In this document: piece after piece, positions 18,818 to 25,197 of the stretch | Layout: each line of letters opens with the position of its first letter | How positions within the stretch are numbered: position 1 is the first letter of the stretch | NCBI GenBank assembly: GCA_964535025.1 | Contig: CAZHRW010000191.1 | Location: 1 to 36,860, forward strand | DNA length: 36,860 nt | From: JAAYZK01 sp964535025 | GTDB taxonomy: Bacteria; Planctomycetota; Phycisphaerae; SM23-33; FEN-1343 | Direction: 5' to 3' | The notes under the pieces: generated by a model | Databases searched by the model: none | Told to the model about the DNA's origin: nothing | The model's input: only the letters and a program-made list of their open reading frames with translations | Program-made: the position numbers and the translations under genes

Positions 18818-19174
18818 ATGACCACCGTGGACACCTACCCGCCCGAGCGGCGTTTGTACCCCAGGACCCAGGTTCAGATGCGCATCCAGGTGCTTCGCCT
18901 CGATCCCAACGAGGGCGACCTGGTCGACGAACTGCAGATGGTCGACATCAGCCGCAACGGCGTCGGTGCCACGTGCGAGCGGATGTTCTATCCGGGTCAG
19001 CGGCTGATCCTCAAGCTGCCGGCGGCCGGGATGGACGTGCGGAGCATCTGCGGCGTCGTCCGCCGCTGCGACCGCGTGGACGACCGGTTCATCGTCGGCA
19101 TCGAGTTCGATCATCCGATCGCCAGCCTCTGCGTCGACACCACCGGCTCGTCCGTCGCCGCCGCGGCCGCCTGA
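18818..19174 (+). CDS. PilZ-domain protein (c-di-GMP binding)
   Basis: A 118-residue single-domain protein. The c-di-GMP-binding motif is present: ERRLYPRTQVQ (RxxxR type) near residues 10-20 and DISRNGVGA (DxSxxG) near residues 44-52, followed by beta-strands (RLILKLPAAG, CGVVRRCDRV, FIVGIEFDHP). It should bind cyclic di-GMP in the cytoplasm and act as an effector for motility or surface attachment; its partner is unknown. GGAGAG lies about nine bases before ATG 18818. The last residues are a low-complexity Ala stretch. It sits just upstream of the tRNA gene targeted by the integrative element. Confidence 0.9.
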   Translation: MTTVDTYPPERRLYPRTQVQMRIQVLRLDPNEGDLVDELQMVDISRNGVGATCERMFYPGQRLILKLPAAGMDVRSICGVVRRCDRVDDRFIVGIEFDHPIASLCVDTTGSSVAAAAA

Positions 19175-19272
19175 CAGGCCCGCCGACATCGCACCCCCTT
19201 CGCCGCCGCCGCGGCCCCGGGGCGGTGTTGCGCACGCAAGCGACAAGACTTGCCGGATCGGCACCTTCCCCC

Positions 19273-19301
19273 TTGCCTTCGCCGCCGCGGTCCAGTATAG
19301 T
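19273..19301 (+). promoter_or_regulatory. sigma70-type promoter upstream of tRNA-Gln
   Basis: TTGCCT at 19273-19278 and TATAGT at 19296-19301 are spaced by 17 bases. The predicted start near 19308 would give a 5' leader of about 70 bases before the mature tRNA. Confidence 0.65.
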
Positions 19302-19378
19302 TCACTGCGCGATCACGAGACGTGCCGTCGCAACTGTCGCGCTACCCGACAGGACGGCCCGCAACGATCCGCCGATAC

Positions 19379-19449
19379 TGGGGAATAGTGTAACGGTAGC
19401 ACGACTGACTCTGGATCAGTTAGTCAAGGTTCGAATCCTTGTTCCCCAA
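19379..19449 (+). tRNA. trnQ: tRNA-Gln (anticodon CTG)
   Basis: A 71-base cloverleaf with acceptor TGGGGAA/TTCCCCA, D-arm containing AACGGTAGC, anticodon stem ACTGA/TCAGT around loop CTCTGGA (anticodon CTG, reading CAG), T-arm CAAGG-TTCGAAT-CCTTG and discriminator A. No CCA is encoded. Its 3' half from 19408 is duplicated perfectly 3.97 kb downstream, marking it as the integration site of the element that follows; the present 3' half is element-derived. Confidence 0.95.
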
Positions 19450-19450
19450 T
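19408..19450 (+). repeat. attL: 43-bp direct repeat within tRNA-Gln
   Basis: Forty-three bases from ACTCTGGATCAG to TTCCCCAAT are identical to 23380-23422. The repeat covers the tRNA from the anticodon loop to one base past its 3' end, a standard integration core for tyrosine recombinases. Confidence 0.93.
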
Positions 19451-19460
19451 GTTGTAAGTG

Positions 19461-19492
19461 CCCGCAAGTCCAGAGCTTGCGGGTTTTTATTT
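19461..19492 (+). terminator. intrinsic terminator after tRNA-Gln (element-borne)
   Basis: CCCGCAAG and CTTGCGGG form a perfect 8-bp stem around the loop TCCAGAG, followed by TTTTTATTTT. It lies just inside the element, so the inserted DNA provides a replacement terminator for the tRNA transcript. The native terminator beyond attR has the same loop sequence. Confidence 0.9.
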
Positions 19493-19517
19493 TGCGCATC
19501 CAGGAAGGCGTGTTTTT

Positions 19518-19541
19518 CTGCGCTACGCCTGCGCTACACTC
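19518..19541. repeat. left arm-type repeat of the element
   Basis: A 24-base sequence made of two near-copies of CTGCGCTAC(G/A) 12 bases apart occurs identically at 23241-23264 near the other end. These are candidate integrase arm-binding sites, about 70 bases inside attL. Confidence 0.65.
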
Positions 19542-19607
19542 GCGCGGGTTTCTCGCCCGTGGCGACGGGCCGGCCGGCGTAGTTGCCGACCGGCCCCGAC
19601 AGTGAAG

Positions 19608-19892
19608 TCAGACGGTATCGGGTCGGTCTTGTTCCGGCTCTCCGTCCAGCAGGTTAGACAAATCCGCCATAGCGAAGACCTCTCGTTGCCAGCGGTCCAG
19701 GGCCTCTTGTGTGAAGGGCGGCTCGCGGTCCCGCCAGGTTTCGGCGAGCTTGACGATCAGCCCGGCGAATTCAGGGCCGGCCAGGTAGGCTATGGGTTCC
19801 CCGTCGCGGCGGATTTGCACCAGCCGGCCCCCGTAGCTGTCGCTCAGCCAGTCGATCAGCCGTTGCCAGCGCGGGGCGTCCTCCACGTCCAC
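19608..19892 (-). CDS. hypothetical protein, probably the 3' part of a frameshifted gene
   Basis: A 94-codon frame with a GTG start and no good ribosome-binding site. It contains WQRLIDWLSDSYGGRLVQIR and VKLAETWRDREPPFTQEALD, with the codon use of a real gene. Coding-like sequence in this frame extends upstream of the GTG to about 19920 (GKGALVETKTVDVED), through DNA that the preceding gene reads in another frame as an Arg/Trp-rich tail. The most economical view is that this is the C-terminal third of one protein whose first part is 19856-20473, separated by a single-base shift in the run CCCTTCCCCG at 19915-19924. No function is recognised. Confidence 0.6.
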   Translation of the reverse strand: MDVEDAPRWQRLIDWLSDSYGGRLVQIRRDGEPIAYLAGPEFAGLIVKLAETWRDREPPFTQEALDRWQREVFAMADLSNLLDGEPEQDRPDTV

Positions 19893-20473
19893 GGTCTTCG
19901 TCTCGACCAGCGCGCCCTTCCCCGCACAGGCTCGCGGCGGAAGGGCTGGCCGTCGGCTATGCGGATGCGCCCGTCAAAGATTCCGCGCCGCAACACGAAA
20001 ACGAAGACGCGGCCTTCCGCGCCGTCCAGGTCCTGCCGCGCCATCACGCCTTCGGGCGTCAATCGCCACTCCGAAGGCTCCAGGCGCTCGCAGTACGTTG
20101 CCGGCGAGTCGGCGGTGTCGCCTTGCGTCCATGCGGCGTAGGCGTCCTTCCAGTCATCCCATATCCGCGCGGCGGCCGATTCCAGGGCTTCGACGCCGCC
20201 GTACTCGCCCGTGAAGGTGATCGTGGCTTCCCCGAAGACCGGATGATTGACGCAGCGAAGGCGCAGCCGCTCGCGCCGCTCCACCATGCCGGCGGCAGTC
20301 AACAGGAAGATCGCCTGTTCCTGGTTTTCGCTCAGGTCATCGGCTCGGTACGCCTGCCAGGTTTCAGGAATCCGGCGCAGGAGCTCGGCAACGGCCGGCT
20401 CGAACAGTTCCACCGGGGCCGTGATTCTCGATTCTACGTTGGACATACGGGGCCGGTCTTCGCTCATGCTCAT
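19856..20473 (-). CDS. element cargo hypothetical protein, 5' part of a frameshifted gene
   Basis: About 205 codons from ATG 20473 (alternatives 20467 and an upstream in-frame start at 20515). The protein opens MSMSEDRPRMSNVESRITAP and contains a helix-rich start (ELFEPAVAELLRRIPETWQA, then LSENQEQAIFLLTAAGMVER, winged-helix-like in feel) and later YCERLEPSEWRLTPEGVMAR. From about 19920 onward this frame becomes RGRARWSRRRPWTW-like and ends at 19856, whereas frame -1 continues sensibly as the next entry. A full product would be near 287 residues. It starts two bases after the stop of the HEPN-like gene, so the two are probably co-translated. No family is recognised. Confidence 0.65.
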   Translation of the reverse strand: MSMSEDRPRMSNVESRITAPVELFEPAVAELLRRIPETWQAYRADDLSENQEQAIFLLTAAGMVERRERLRLRCVNHPVFGEATITFTGEYGGVEALESAAARIWDDWKDAYAAWTQGDTADSPATYCERLEPSEWRLTPEGVMARQDLDGAEGRVFVFVLRRGIFDGRIRIADGQPFRREPVRGRARWSRRRPWTWRTPRAGNG

Positions 20474-20475
20474 TC

Positions 20476-21276
20476 TCAATTCTGCCCCGTCGGCGCGGGC
20501 GGCAGACTGGCGCACAGGTCATCGACAAAGGCATAGAAACCCGGAAACAACAGCAGCCCCGCTTCGGCATCATCGGCGGAAACGTTCGCCCCGGTCGGGT
20601 GTCCCGACTTGTTGCGCTGGCCCCGTGCATGGTCGAAGATCGCCGATAGCTTGCGGTCCAAGGCGTCGGCTAGCTCGCCGCGCAGCTTTCTGTCGCCGGC
20701 AAGGTGCGTCAGGCACGCCCGGACGTTATCGAACAGGGTGGAAATGCCGGACGGCGGCCCGTTCAACGCCTTGTCGATCTTCGCCGCCCAGGGCGTAACG
20801 CCCGCCTTCGCCACTTCCGCCGCCAAGATCAGTACCAACCGCTCACACGCGCAGCCAAGCATTACGGCGGACGCCCGATTCAAGCCGGCCGCCCACGCGC
20901 CCACGGCCTCATTCAGGTAGGCCAAGGCGATTTCATCGGCGGCCCGGACACGCCCCCGGACGGCCGCCAGAAACTTCGGCGGGTCATGCGGGGATTGCTC
21001 GCCCCGCGCCAATAGGGCACGGCCCCTTCGCGTGACTACCAGCGACGGCATCCTGCCAGGGAAAGCGGAAATGTCGCCGCCGGGCACGCCGACAACGCCA
21101 ATCCGAATCAGGTCCGCCCAGTACTCAAGGGCTTCCGCTCCGTCAAATGCGATTCCATTACTCTTGCAGCGATTGGCTACGTCCAAGAAGAAGTTGTGCG
21201 CACAACTGGGCAGTTCCCTTGCCAGCAAGGTTTCATTCATGAGTCGGCGGATTTCGGCCGCGTTGTCTTGTGCCAT
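20476..21276 (-). CDS. HEPN-like protein with Rx4H motif, element cargo
   Basis: A 266-residue protein. The middle contains the helix IALAYLNEAVGAWAAGLNRA followed by SAVMLGCACERLVLILAAE, a pattern typical of DUF4145-like HEPN domains (AxxxYxxGxxxAAxVMLGxAxE). Near the C-terminus is RNKSGHPTG (Arg221, His226), matching the HEPN RNase motif Rx4-6H, followed by EAGLLLFPGFYAFVDDL, the helix that usually closes this type of domain. The N-terminal 100 residues (with RMPSLVVTRRGRALLARGE, winged-helix-like) may be a regulatory or binding domain. HEPN proteins with this motif are often ribonucleases of defence or toxin systems; that role here is an inference from motif and location. It lies between the AlpA-like gene (11-base gap) and the frameshifted gene (2-base gap). 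Confidence 0.7.
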   Translation of the reverse strand: MAQDNAAEIRRLMNETLLARELPSCAHNFFLDVANRCKSNGIAFDGAEALEYWADLIRIGVVGVPGGDISAFPGRMPSLVVTRRGRALLARGEQSPHDPPKFLAAVRGRVRAADEIALAYLNEAVGAWAAGLNRASAVMLGCACERLVLILAAEVAKAGVTPWAAKIDKALNGPPSGISTLFDNVRACLTHLAGDRKLRGELADALDRKLSAIFDHARGQRNKSGHPTGANVSADDAEAGLLLFPGFYAFVDDLCASLPPAPTGQN

Positions 21277-21287
21277 GATCGTAGCCC

Positions 21288-21542
21288 CTATCTTCCGTTG
21301 GTGGCCTGCCCGGCGCTAGCCCCGTTCATGGCCTGCCAGCGGTCGCGGGCCGGGCAACCGGCGGCGGTCCATTCGCGAAGCTCCTGAACGCTCCATCGGA
21401 CGGCCCGGCCAAGGCGGATCGGCTCCGGCAATCGACCGCTCGCGTGCAGCGCGTAAAGCTTAGTTTTGCCAACCCCAATCATCCAGACCGCCGTCTTGGC
21501 GTCCACAAGTAACGGTTCAGTCGGTATCTTGGTTTCGCTCAT
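21288..21542 (-). CDS. AlpA-like helix-turn-helix regulator / excisionase
   Basis: An 84-residue DNA-binding protein. LLVDAKTAVWMIGVGKTKLY followed by ALHASGRLPEPIRLGRAVRW and SVQELREWTAAG is the winged helix-turn-helix pattern of AlpA/MerR-type excisionases carried by P4-like integrative elements. It should bind near the att sites to promote excision and possibly activate the integrase promoter. The start overlaps the preceding two-TM gene by 26 bases. It is chosen at ATG 21542; no other good start exists. Confidence 0.85.
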   Translation of the reverse strand: MSETKIPTEPLLVDAKTAVWMIGVGKTKLYALHASGRLPEPIRLGRAVRWSVQELREWTAAGCPARDRWQAMNGASAGQATNGR

Positions 21543-21801
21543 TCTGCATGGCCGCCCGAATCTTCCTGAGCTCTACGATCGCGTCGGACAGGCCCCACAG
21601 CACCAGTCCCTGCACAAAGGCGCTCACGCCGACGCCGACGTATACCCAATGAACCGGCTCGGCCGGACCGTCGCTGTACCTGTTCACCAGTAGGTATATG
21701 ACCGCCACAAGCAGGCCCAGTGATGCCAAGGCTCGCCCGGCGTAGTCCAGGCAAAGTTCCACGGACGGCGGCCATCGTGACGGTTTGCGGCGATTCTTCA
21801 T
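21517..21801 (-). CDS. small two-TM membrane protein of the element
   Basis: A 94-residue protein with a basic N-terminus (MKNRRKPSRWPPS), two hydrophobic segments (about residues 23-40, ALASLGLLVAVIYLLV, and 51-70, VYVGVGVSAFVQGLVLWGL) and a charged C-terminal helix (DAIVELRKIRAAMQNERN). The loop between the segments is short, so both termini should be cytoplasmic. GGAAAGG lies about nine bases upstream. It is unrecognised; small membrane proteins next to HEPN-type effectors may be immunity or effector partners, but nothing in the sequence proves this. Confidence 0.7.
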   Translation of the reverse strand: MKNRRKPSRWPPSVELCLDYAGRALASLGLLVAVIYLLVNRYSDGPAEPVHWVYVGVGVSAFVQGLVLWGLSDAIVELRKIRAAMQNERNQDTD

Positions 21802-21849
21802 ATTGACCAGCCTTTCCGGGCCAAAAGTTACTCCGTTTAGGAGCAGCCG

Positions 21850-23208
21850 TCAACTTGGCGCTTCCGGCCGGTGTTCTTGGCTTTGCCGCACGGGGGGCTT
21901 GCTCTGGCCACGGGCGGCGGATTTGCGGGCCTGGGGCCTACCGTTGGCGTCGGCCGGGGCGTGAGCGTCGGCGGCGCTCATCGCGGGTTCTTCGGCGTTG
22001 CTCAGGACAGGCAGGGCCTTCGTTGGGGCGTGGCCGTTGGCGACGGCCAGGATCGCGTCGGCGGCGGTGTTGACGCTCGCCCGCACGGGGTCCAGGTCCA
22101 GGCGGGCGTAAACGGCCGTGGTGGCAATGTTCCTGTGCCCCAGGCTTCGGCCGATGATGGACAGGCTCGCCCCCGTCGCCGCCTGCCAGCTTCCCAGGGT
22201 CCGGCGAAGGTCATGCAGGCGAAGATTCTTGATTCCGGCCCGCTTCAGCAGCGCTTTCCACGGGACGGTCGGGTCCATAACGTGGCCGGTCCTGCCGACG
22301 CCAGGGAAGACGAACGGGCTCTGGTCGTCCGGGGCCAGGGCGGCGTTATCGTCGGCCCGGCGCTGAAGAATCTCGAGGGCGGCGGGGGGCAGCACACAAA
22401 TCAGCGGCTCTTTGTTCTTCGATTGGCTTTCCGGTATCCGCCACAGCCCCCGCGTCAATTCCAGGTCCGCCCAGGTCATCGACATCACGTTGGCGCGTCG
22501 CGCCCCGGTGAGAAGGGCGACGGTGAAGAAGTCGCGCCACAGCGGCGGGGTCCTGTCATCTCCCAGGGCGTCGAAGAAGGCGCGGATTTCGTCGGCCCGC
22601 AGGAAGCGGTCGCGCGACTGTTCCTTGAAGTGCCGTATGCCCTTGGCGGGGTTGCCGCCGGTGTACCCCAGGCGGGCGGCGTGATTGAACATCACCGACA
22701 GCAGGGCCAGCATCCGGTTCGCGGCATAGTGGCCGTTCTCGCGGCCGACCTTGGCGTGAAGGGCCGTCACGTCCGCCGGGCGGACATCGGACAGCTTGCG
22801 GGCCTTCCAGCGGGCAAGATACCGCTTGTACTGGGCTTCATCTTCCTTCCAGGTCCGCTTGTGCGGCTTGGCGTGGCTGTCAAGGTACAGGGCGAACAGG
22901 TCGCCCAGAGTCGTTTCGCCCCGCGCCTTGCGGCGACTGTCGGCCGGATTCTCGCCCTGGGAAAGCTGGCCGGTCATCCGGGCGACTTCTTTGCGGGCCT
23001 CTTCCACGGTGACGCCGGGAAACCGGCCGATCTTCAGCCGGGTCGGCCGGCCGCCCATGCGCTTGTACAGTTCGAAGGTCTTGACGCCCGTATCCCAGAC
23101 GCACAGCACAAGCCCCGGCGTCCGGGCGTCGGCGTAGTACACCCGGCCCGTCGCGGGGGCGCTCAGGCGGTCGATGGTGGCTTGCGTGAAGTTCATCTTC
23201 TCGGCCAT
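21850..23208 (-). CDS. int: P4-type tyrosine integrase
   Basis: A 452-residue site-specific recombinase. The N-terminal DUF4102-like arm-binding region (MNFTQATIDRLSAPATGRVY, then LKIGRFPGVTVEEARKEVAR) is followed by a SAM-like core-binding domain (about 100-195) and the catalytic domain. Catalytic residues visible are Arg237 (LLTGARRANV), His332 and Arg335 (LRLHDLRRTLG), His358 (LGHRN) and the nucleophile Tyr367 (TTAVYARLD). It would integrate and excise the element at the tRNA-Gln att sites. The last 70 residues are low-complexity and polar (SAADAHAPADANGRPQARKS), longer than usual. Unusually it lies at the attR end, away from the intact tRNA, and transcribes toward the cargo. Confidence 0.95.
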   Translation of the reverse strand: MAEKMNFTQATIDRLSAPATGRVYYADARTPGLVLCVWDTGVKTFELYKRMGGRPTRLKIGRFPGVTVEEARKEVARMTGQLSQGENPADSRRKARGETTLGDLFALYLDSHAKPHKRTWKEDEAQYKRYLARWKARKLSDVRPADVTALHAKVGRENGHYAANRMLALLSVMFNHAARLGYTGGNPAKGIRHFKEQSRDRFLRADEIRAFFDALGDDRTPPLWRDFFTVALLTGARRANVMSMTWADLELTRGLWRIPESQSKNKEPLICVLPPAALEILQRRADDNAALAPDDQSPFVFPGVGRTGHVMDPTVPWKALLKRAGIKNLRLHDLRRTLGSWQAATGASLSIIGRSLGHRNIATTAVYARLDLDPVRASVNTAADAILAVANGHAPTKALPVLSNAEEPAMSAADAHAPADANGRPQARKSAARGQSKPPVRQSQEHRPEAPS

Positions 23209-23222
23209 TTCCTTGTCTCCGG

Positions 23223-23298
23223 GGCGTAGCGCAGAAGGCTCTGCGCTACGCCTGCGCTACACTCACGGTCAAAAACCGTCAATCTCGGTGTAGCGCAG
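23223..23298. repeat. right arm-type repeats upstream of the integrase
   Basis: GGCGTAGCGCAG (23223-23234) and CTGCGCTACGCC (23241-23252) form a perfect 12-bp inverted repeat with a 6-base loop. Further copies are CTGCGCTACA at 23252-23261 and TGTAGCGCAG at 23289-23298. The unit is the one found at 19518-19541. These sit between the integrase start and attR, where integrase arm sites and the int promoter are expected. Confidence 0.7.
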
Positions 23299-23379
23299 AA
23301 CACGTCATTCTTCTGTAAGTGCAAGTAAAATACAGGCCGAATAATGAAGGGCAATCAGTGAGTATAGCCGGACTCTATC

Positions 23380-23422
23380 ACTCTGGATCAGTTAGTCAAG
23401 GTTCGAATCCTTGTTCCCCAAT
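23380..23422 (+). repeat. attR: 43-bp copy of the tRNA-Gln 3' half
   Basis: Identical to 19408-19450. It cannot form a tRNA because the 5' half is missing. It marks the original 3' end of the gene before insertion. Confidence 0.93.
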
Positions 23423-23429
23423 CGTTCCG

Positions 23430-23455
23430 CCCGGTTCCAGAGGCCGGGTTTTTTT
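23430..23455 (+). terminator. original terminator of tRNA-Gln, now orphaned beyond attR
   Basis: CCCGG and CCGGG form a 5-bp stem, with loop TTCCAGAGG, followed by TTTTTTT. The position relative to attR mirrors that of the element-borne terminator relative to attL, and both loops contain TCCAGAG. Confidence 0.75.
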
Positions 23456-23544
23456 CTGCGCCTGCGTCGTGGGCGCACCGCAGGCGCACTGCGATGCCCG
23501 CGATGCGTGGGCACGAGAGAAACTCCCCCCGGTAACGGTCGGCG

Positions 23545-23820
23545 TTACATAGAGTCGGGTACGTAACTACCCGCCGAACCTGAAGATAAATCCTGGCAGC
23601 GCTGCCGGACGTCACTGGCGCGGCGGACCAGGTCGTCGAGATGCTTCCTGCGGGAGGTCAGATCGGCAATGAGGCGATCGAGGGTGTCGAGGTTCATGGC
23701 GATGGTGTCCGATTCGCCCTGGGCCAGGGCCGTCTCGATCGCCACCAGGAACGCCGTGCCGTCAAGGAACTGGCTGTTGTCGGCCTGGGGCGGGCCTTCT
23801 CTTGTCGTATGGGTACCCAT
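23545..23820 (-). CDS. small helical hypothetical protein
   Basis: A 91-residue protein starting MGTHTTREGPPQADNSQFLD with a strong AAGGAG six bases before the ATG. The body is predicted mostly helical: GTAFLVAIETALAQGESDTI, then NLDTLDRLIADLTSRRKHLD and LVRRASDVRQRCQDL, which looks like a short coiled coil. No domain is recognised. It lies just outside the integrative element on the chromosomal side, transcribed toward attR. Confidence 0.65.
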   Translation of the reverse strand: MGTHTTREGPPQADNSQFLDGTAFLVAIETALAQGESDTIAMNLDTLDRLIADLTSRRKHLDDLVRRASDVRQRCQDLSSGSAGSYVPDSM

Positions 23821-23964
23821 AGGGTCTCCTTCCTTTCCGGGTCGAGCCGGTTGCCGGCAAGCTCGCCCGATTCTATTATGCTGATAAGTCGGCCAAAAGC
23901 AAGAGACAACAGGCTTCGGCCCCGTTCGTAGCCGGCCCGGGCCGTCCCTACAGGGGGAAAAAAG

Positions 23965-24327
23965 ATGAGATCGAGCGCCAAGGGCTTGCTCGTCGCCGCC
24001 GTGATGCTGGTGGTCGTCGTGGCGGTCGTGAAACGGCAAGCCGAGTCCCAGGCGTATCTTCCGCCGGGTGGCCAGGGGTTCGTCCTCCCGGCCCCGCCGA
24101 GCCTTCAGATGGCCTCCGACGGGGCGGGCCACCTGTTCATCCTGGACGGCCGCGGCGGCCAGATTTTCCTGCTCAAGCCCACCGACAGCGGCGGCTGGCA
24201 CCCGGTGCGCGTCGCCCGCATCACCCCGTCCGAGCCGCCGGTCGCCCTGGGCCGCCCCATCCCCGCCTGGCAGGTGCTTGGCCTGGACAGGCCGGTCGGC
24301 CCGCCGCTGCCAACAGCCGGACGGTAA
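23965..24327 (+). CDS. small membrane-anchored or exported hypothetical protein
   Basis: A 120-residue protein with start MRSSAKGLLVAAVMLVVVVA, a signal-anchor covering about residues 7-22, followed by a soluble part containing SLQMASDGAGHLFILDGRGG and QIFLLKPTDSGGWHPVRVAR, which resembles a single blade of a WD/NHL-like propeller. GGGGGA lies a few bases upstream of ATG 23965. It is too short for a complete propeller. No function is recognised. Confidence 0.65.
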   Translation: MRSSAKGLLVAAVMLVVVVAVVKRQAESQAYLPPGGQGFVLPAPPSLQMASDGAGHLFILDGRGGQIFLLKPTDSGGWHPVRVARITPSEPPVALGRPIPAWQVLGLDRPVGPPLPTAGR

Positions 24328-24375
24328 CCGCCGGTACGGGCATGACTAAGCAGTAGGGATCGGCAAGCGGGCTCG

Positions 24376-25197
24376 TCAGGCGCGGATGAGGTTGAAGATC
24401 TTCACGCACGCGCCGAGCAGGTCGGGCATGTCGGCCAGGGCGACCATGTTGGCGGCGTCGGAGCGGCCACGGTCGGGGTCGGGGTGGGTCTCGATGAACA
24501 GCGCGTCGGCGCCGACGGCCATGGCGGCGCGGGCGAGGGGGGCGGCGAACTCCCGGCGTCCGCCGGAGGCGTCGCCGAGGCCGCCGGGCTCCTGGACGCT
24601 ATGCGTCGCGTCGAAGCAGACCGGCGCCGCGCCGCGCATCTGGATCAGGCCGCGAAAATCCGTGACCAGCCGGTTGTAGCCGAAGCTGGTCCCCCGCTCG
24701 GTGATCAGGACGTTCTCGTTGCCCGCCTGGCGGACCTTCTCGACGGCGTTGGGCATGTCCCAGGGGGCCATGAACTGGCCTTTCTTGATGTTCACGCACT
24801 TGCCCGTCCGGGCCGCGGCGACCAGCAGGTCGGTCTGGCGGCACAGGAAGGCGGGGATCTGCAGCACGTCGAGGACCTCGCCGGCCGTCGGGCACTGGGA
24901 CGGCTCGTGGACGTCGCTGAGCACCGGGCAGCCCACCCGGCGGCGGACCTCGGCCAGCCACGCCAGCCCCTGCTCGAGGCCGGGGCCGCGGTAGGACTGC
25001 AGCGACGAGCGGTTGGCCTTGTCGAAGCTGGCCTTGAAGACGTAGCCGATTTCCAGGGCCTCACAGAGCTCGGCCATCGCGCCGGCGACGGTCAGGCACA
25101 GCTCCAGCGACTCGGCCACGCAGGGCCCGGCGATCAGCGCCAACCGTCCGTCGCCGACGGTGATGTCGCCGAGGGTGCAGGTGCGAGGGCGGGTCAT
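24376..25197 (-). CDS. kdsA: 3-deoxy-D-manno-octulosonate 8-phosphate synthase
   Basis: A 273-residue enzyme condensing PEP and arabinose 5-phosphate to Kdo-8-phosphate for lipopolysaccharide. Family blocks are LIAGPCVAESLELCL, YVFKASFDKANRSSLQSYRG, VLSDVHEPSQC, IPAFLCRQTDLLVAAARTGK, VNIKKGQFMAPWDM and FDATHSVQEPGG near the end. The invariant PEP/A5P-binding lysines and the KANRSS motif are present. Presence of a Kdo pathway fits a Gram-negative envelope. ATG 25197 is preceded by AAGGA and overlaps the stop of the upstream kinase gene in an ATGA junction, so the two are coupled. Confidence 0.96.
   Translation of the reverse strand: MTRPRTCTLGDITVGDGRLALIAGPCVAESLELCLTVAGAMAELCEALEIGYVFKASFDKANRSSLQSYRGPGLEQGLAWLAEVRRRVGCPVLSDVHEPSQCPTAGEVLDVLQIPAFLCRQTDLLVAAARTGKCVNIKKGQFMAPWDMPNAVEKVRQAGNENVLITERGTSFGYNRLVTDFRGLIQMRGAAPVCFDATHSVQEPGGLGDASGGRREFAAPLARAAMAVGADALFIETHPDPDRGRSDAANMVALADMPDLLGACVKIFNLIRA

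Larger units (their letters stand above)
19408..23422. mobile_element. small integrative element in tRNA-Gln (about 3.97 kb)
   Basis: The element is bounded by the perfect 43-bp repeats and encodes, from right to left, a tyrosine integrase, a two-TM protein, an AlpA-like regulator, a HEPN-like protein and a gene split by an apparent frameshift. All run on the minus strand with gaps of 48, -26, 11 and 2 bases, as one operon starting near attR. There are no replication, packaging or conjugation genes. It therefore looks like a minimal genomic island or satellite whose only cargo is the HEPN-like gene and its neighbour. It appears intact for excision: both att sites, integrase and excisionase candidate are present. 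Confidence 0.9.

Noticed and set aside
23223..23298. CRISPR-like array
   Set aside because: The repeats are 10-12 bases, in both orientations and without regular spacers; they fit integrase arm sites.
23380..23422. Second tRNA-Gln gene
   Set aside because: Only the 3' half is present; the 5' half and D-arm are missing, so it is the att copy.
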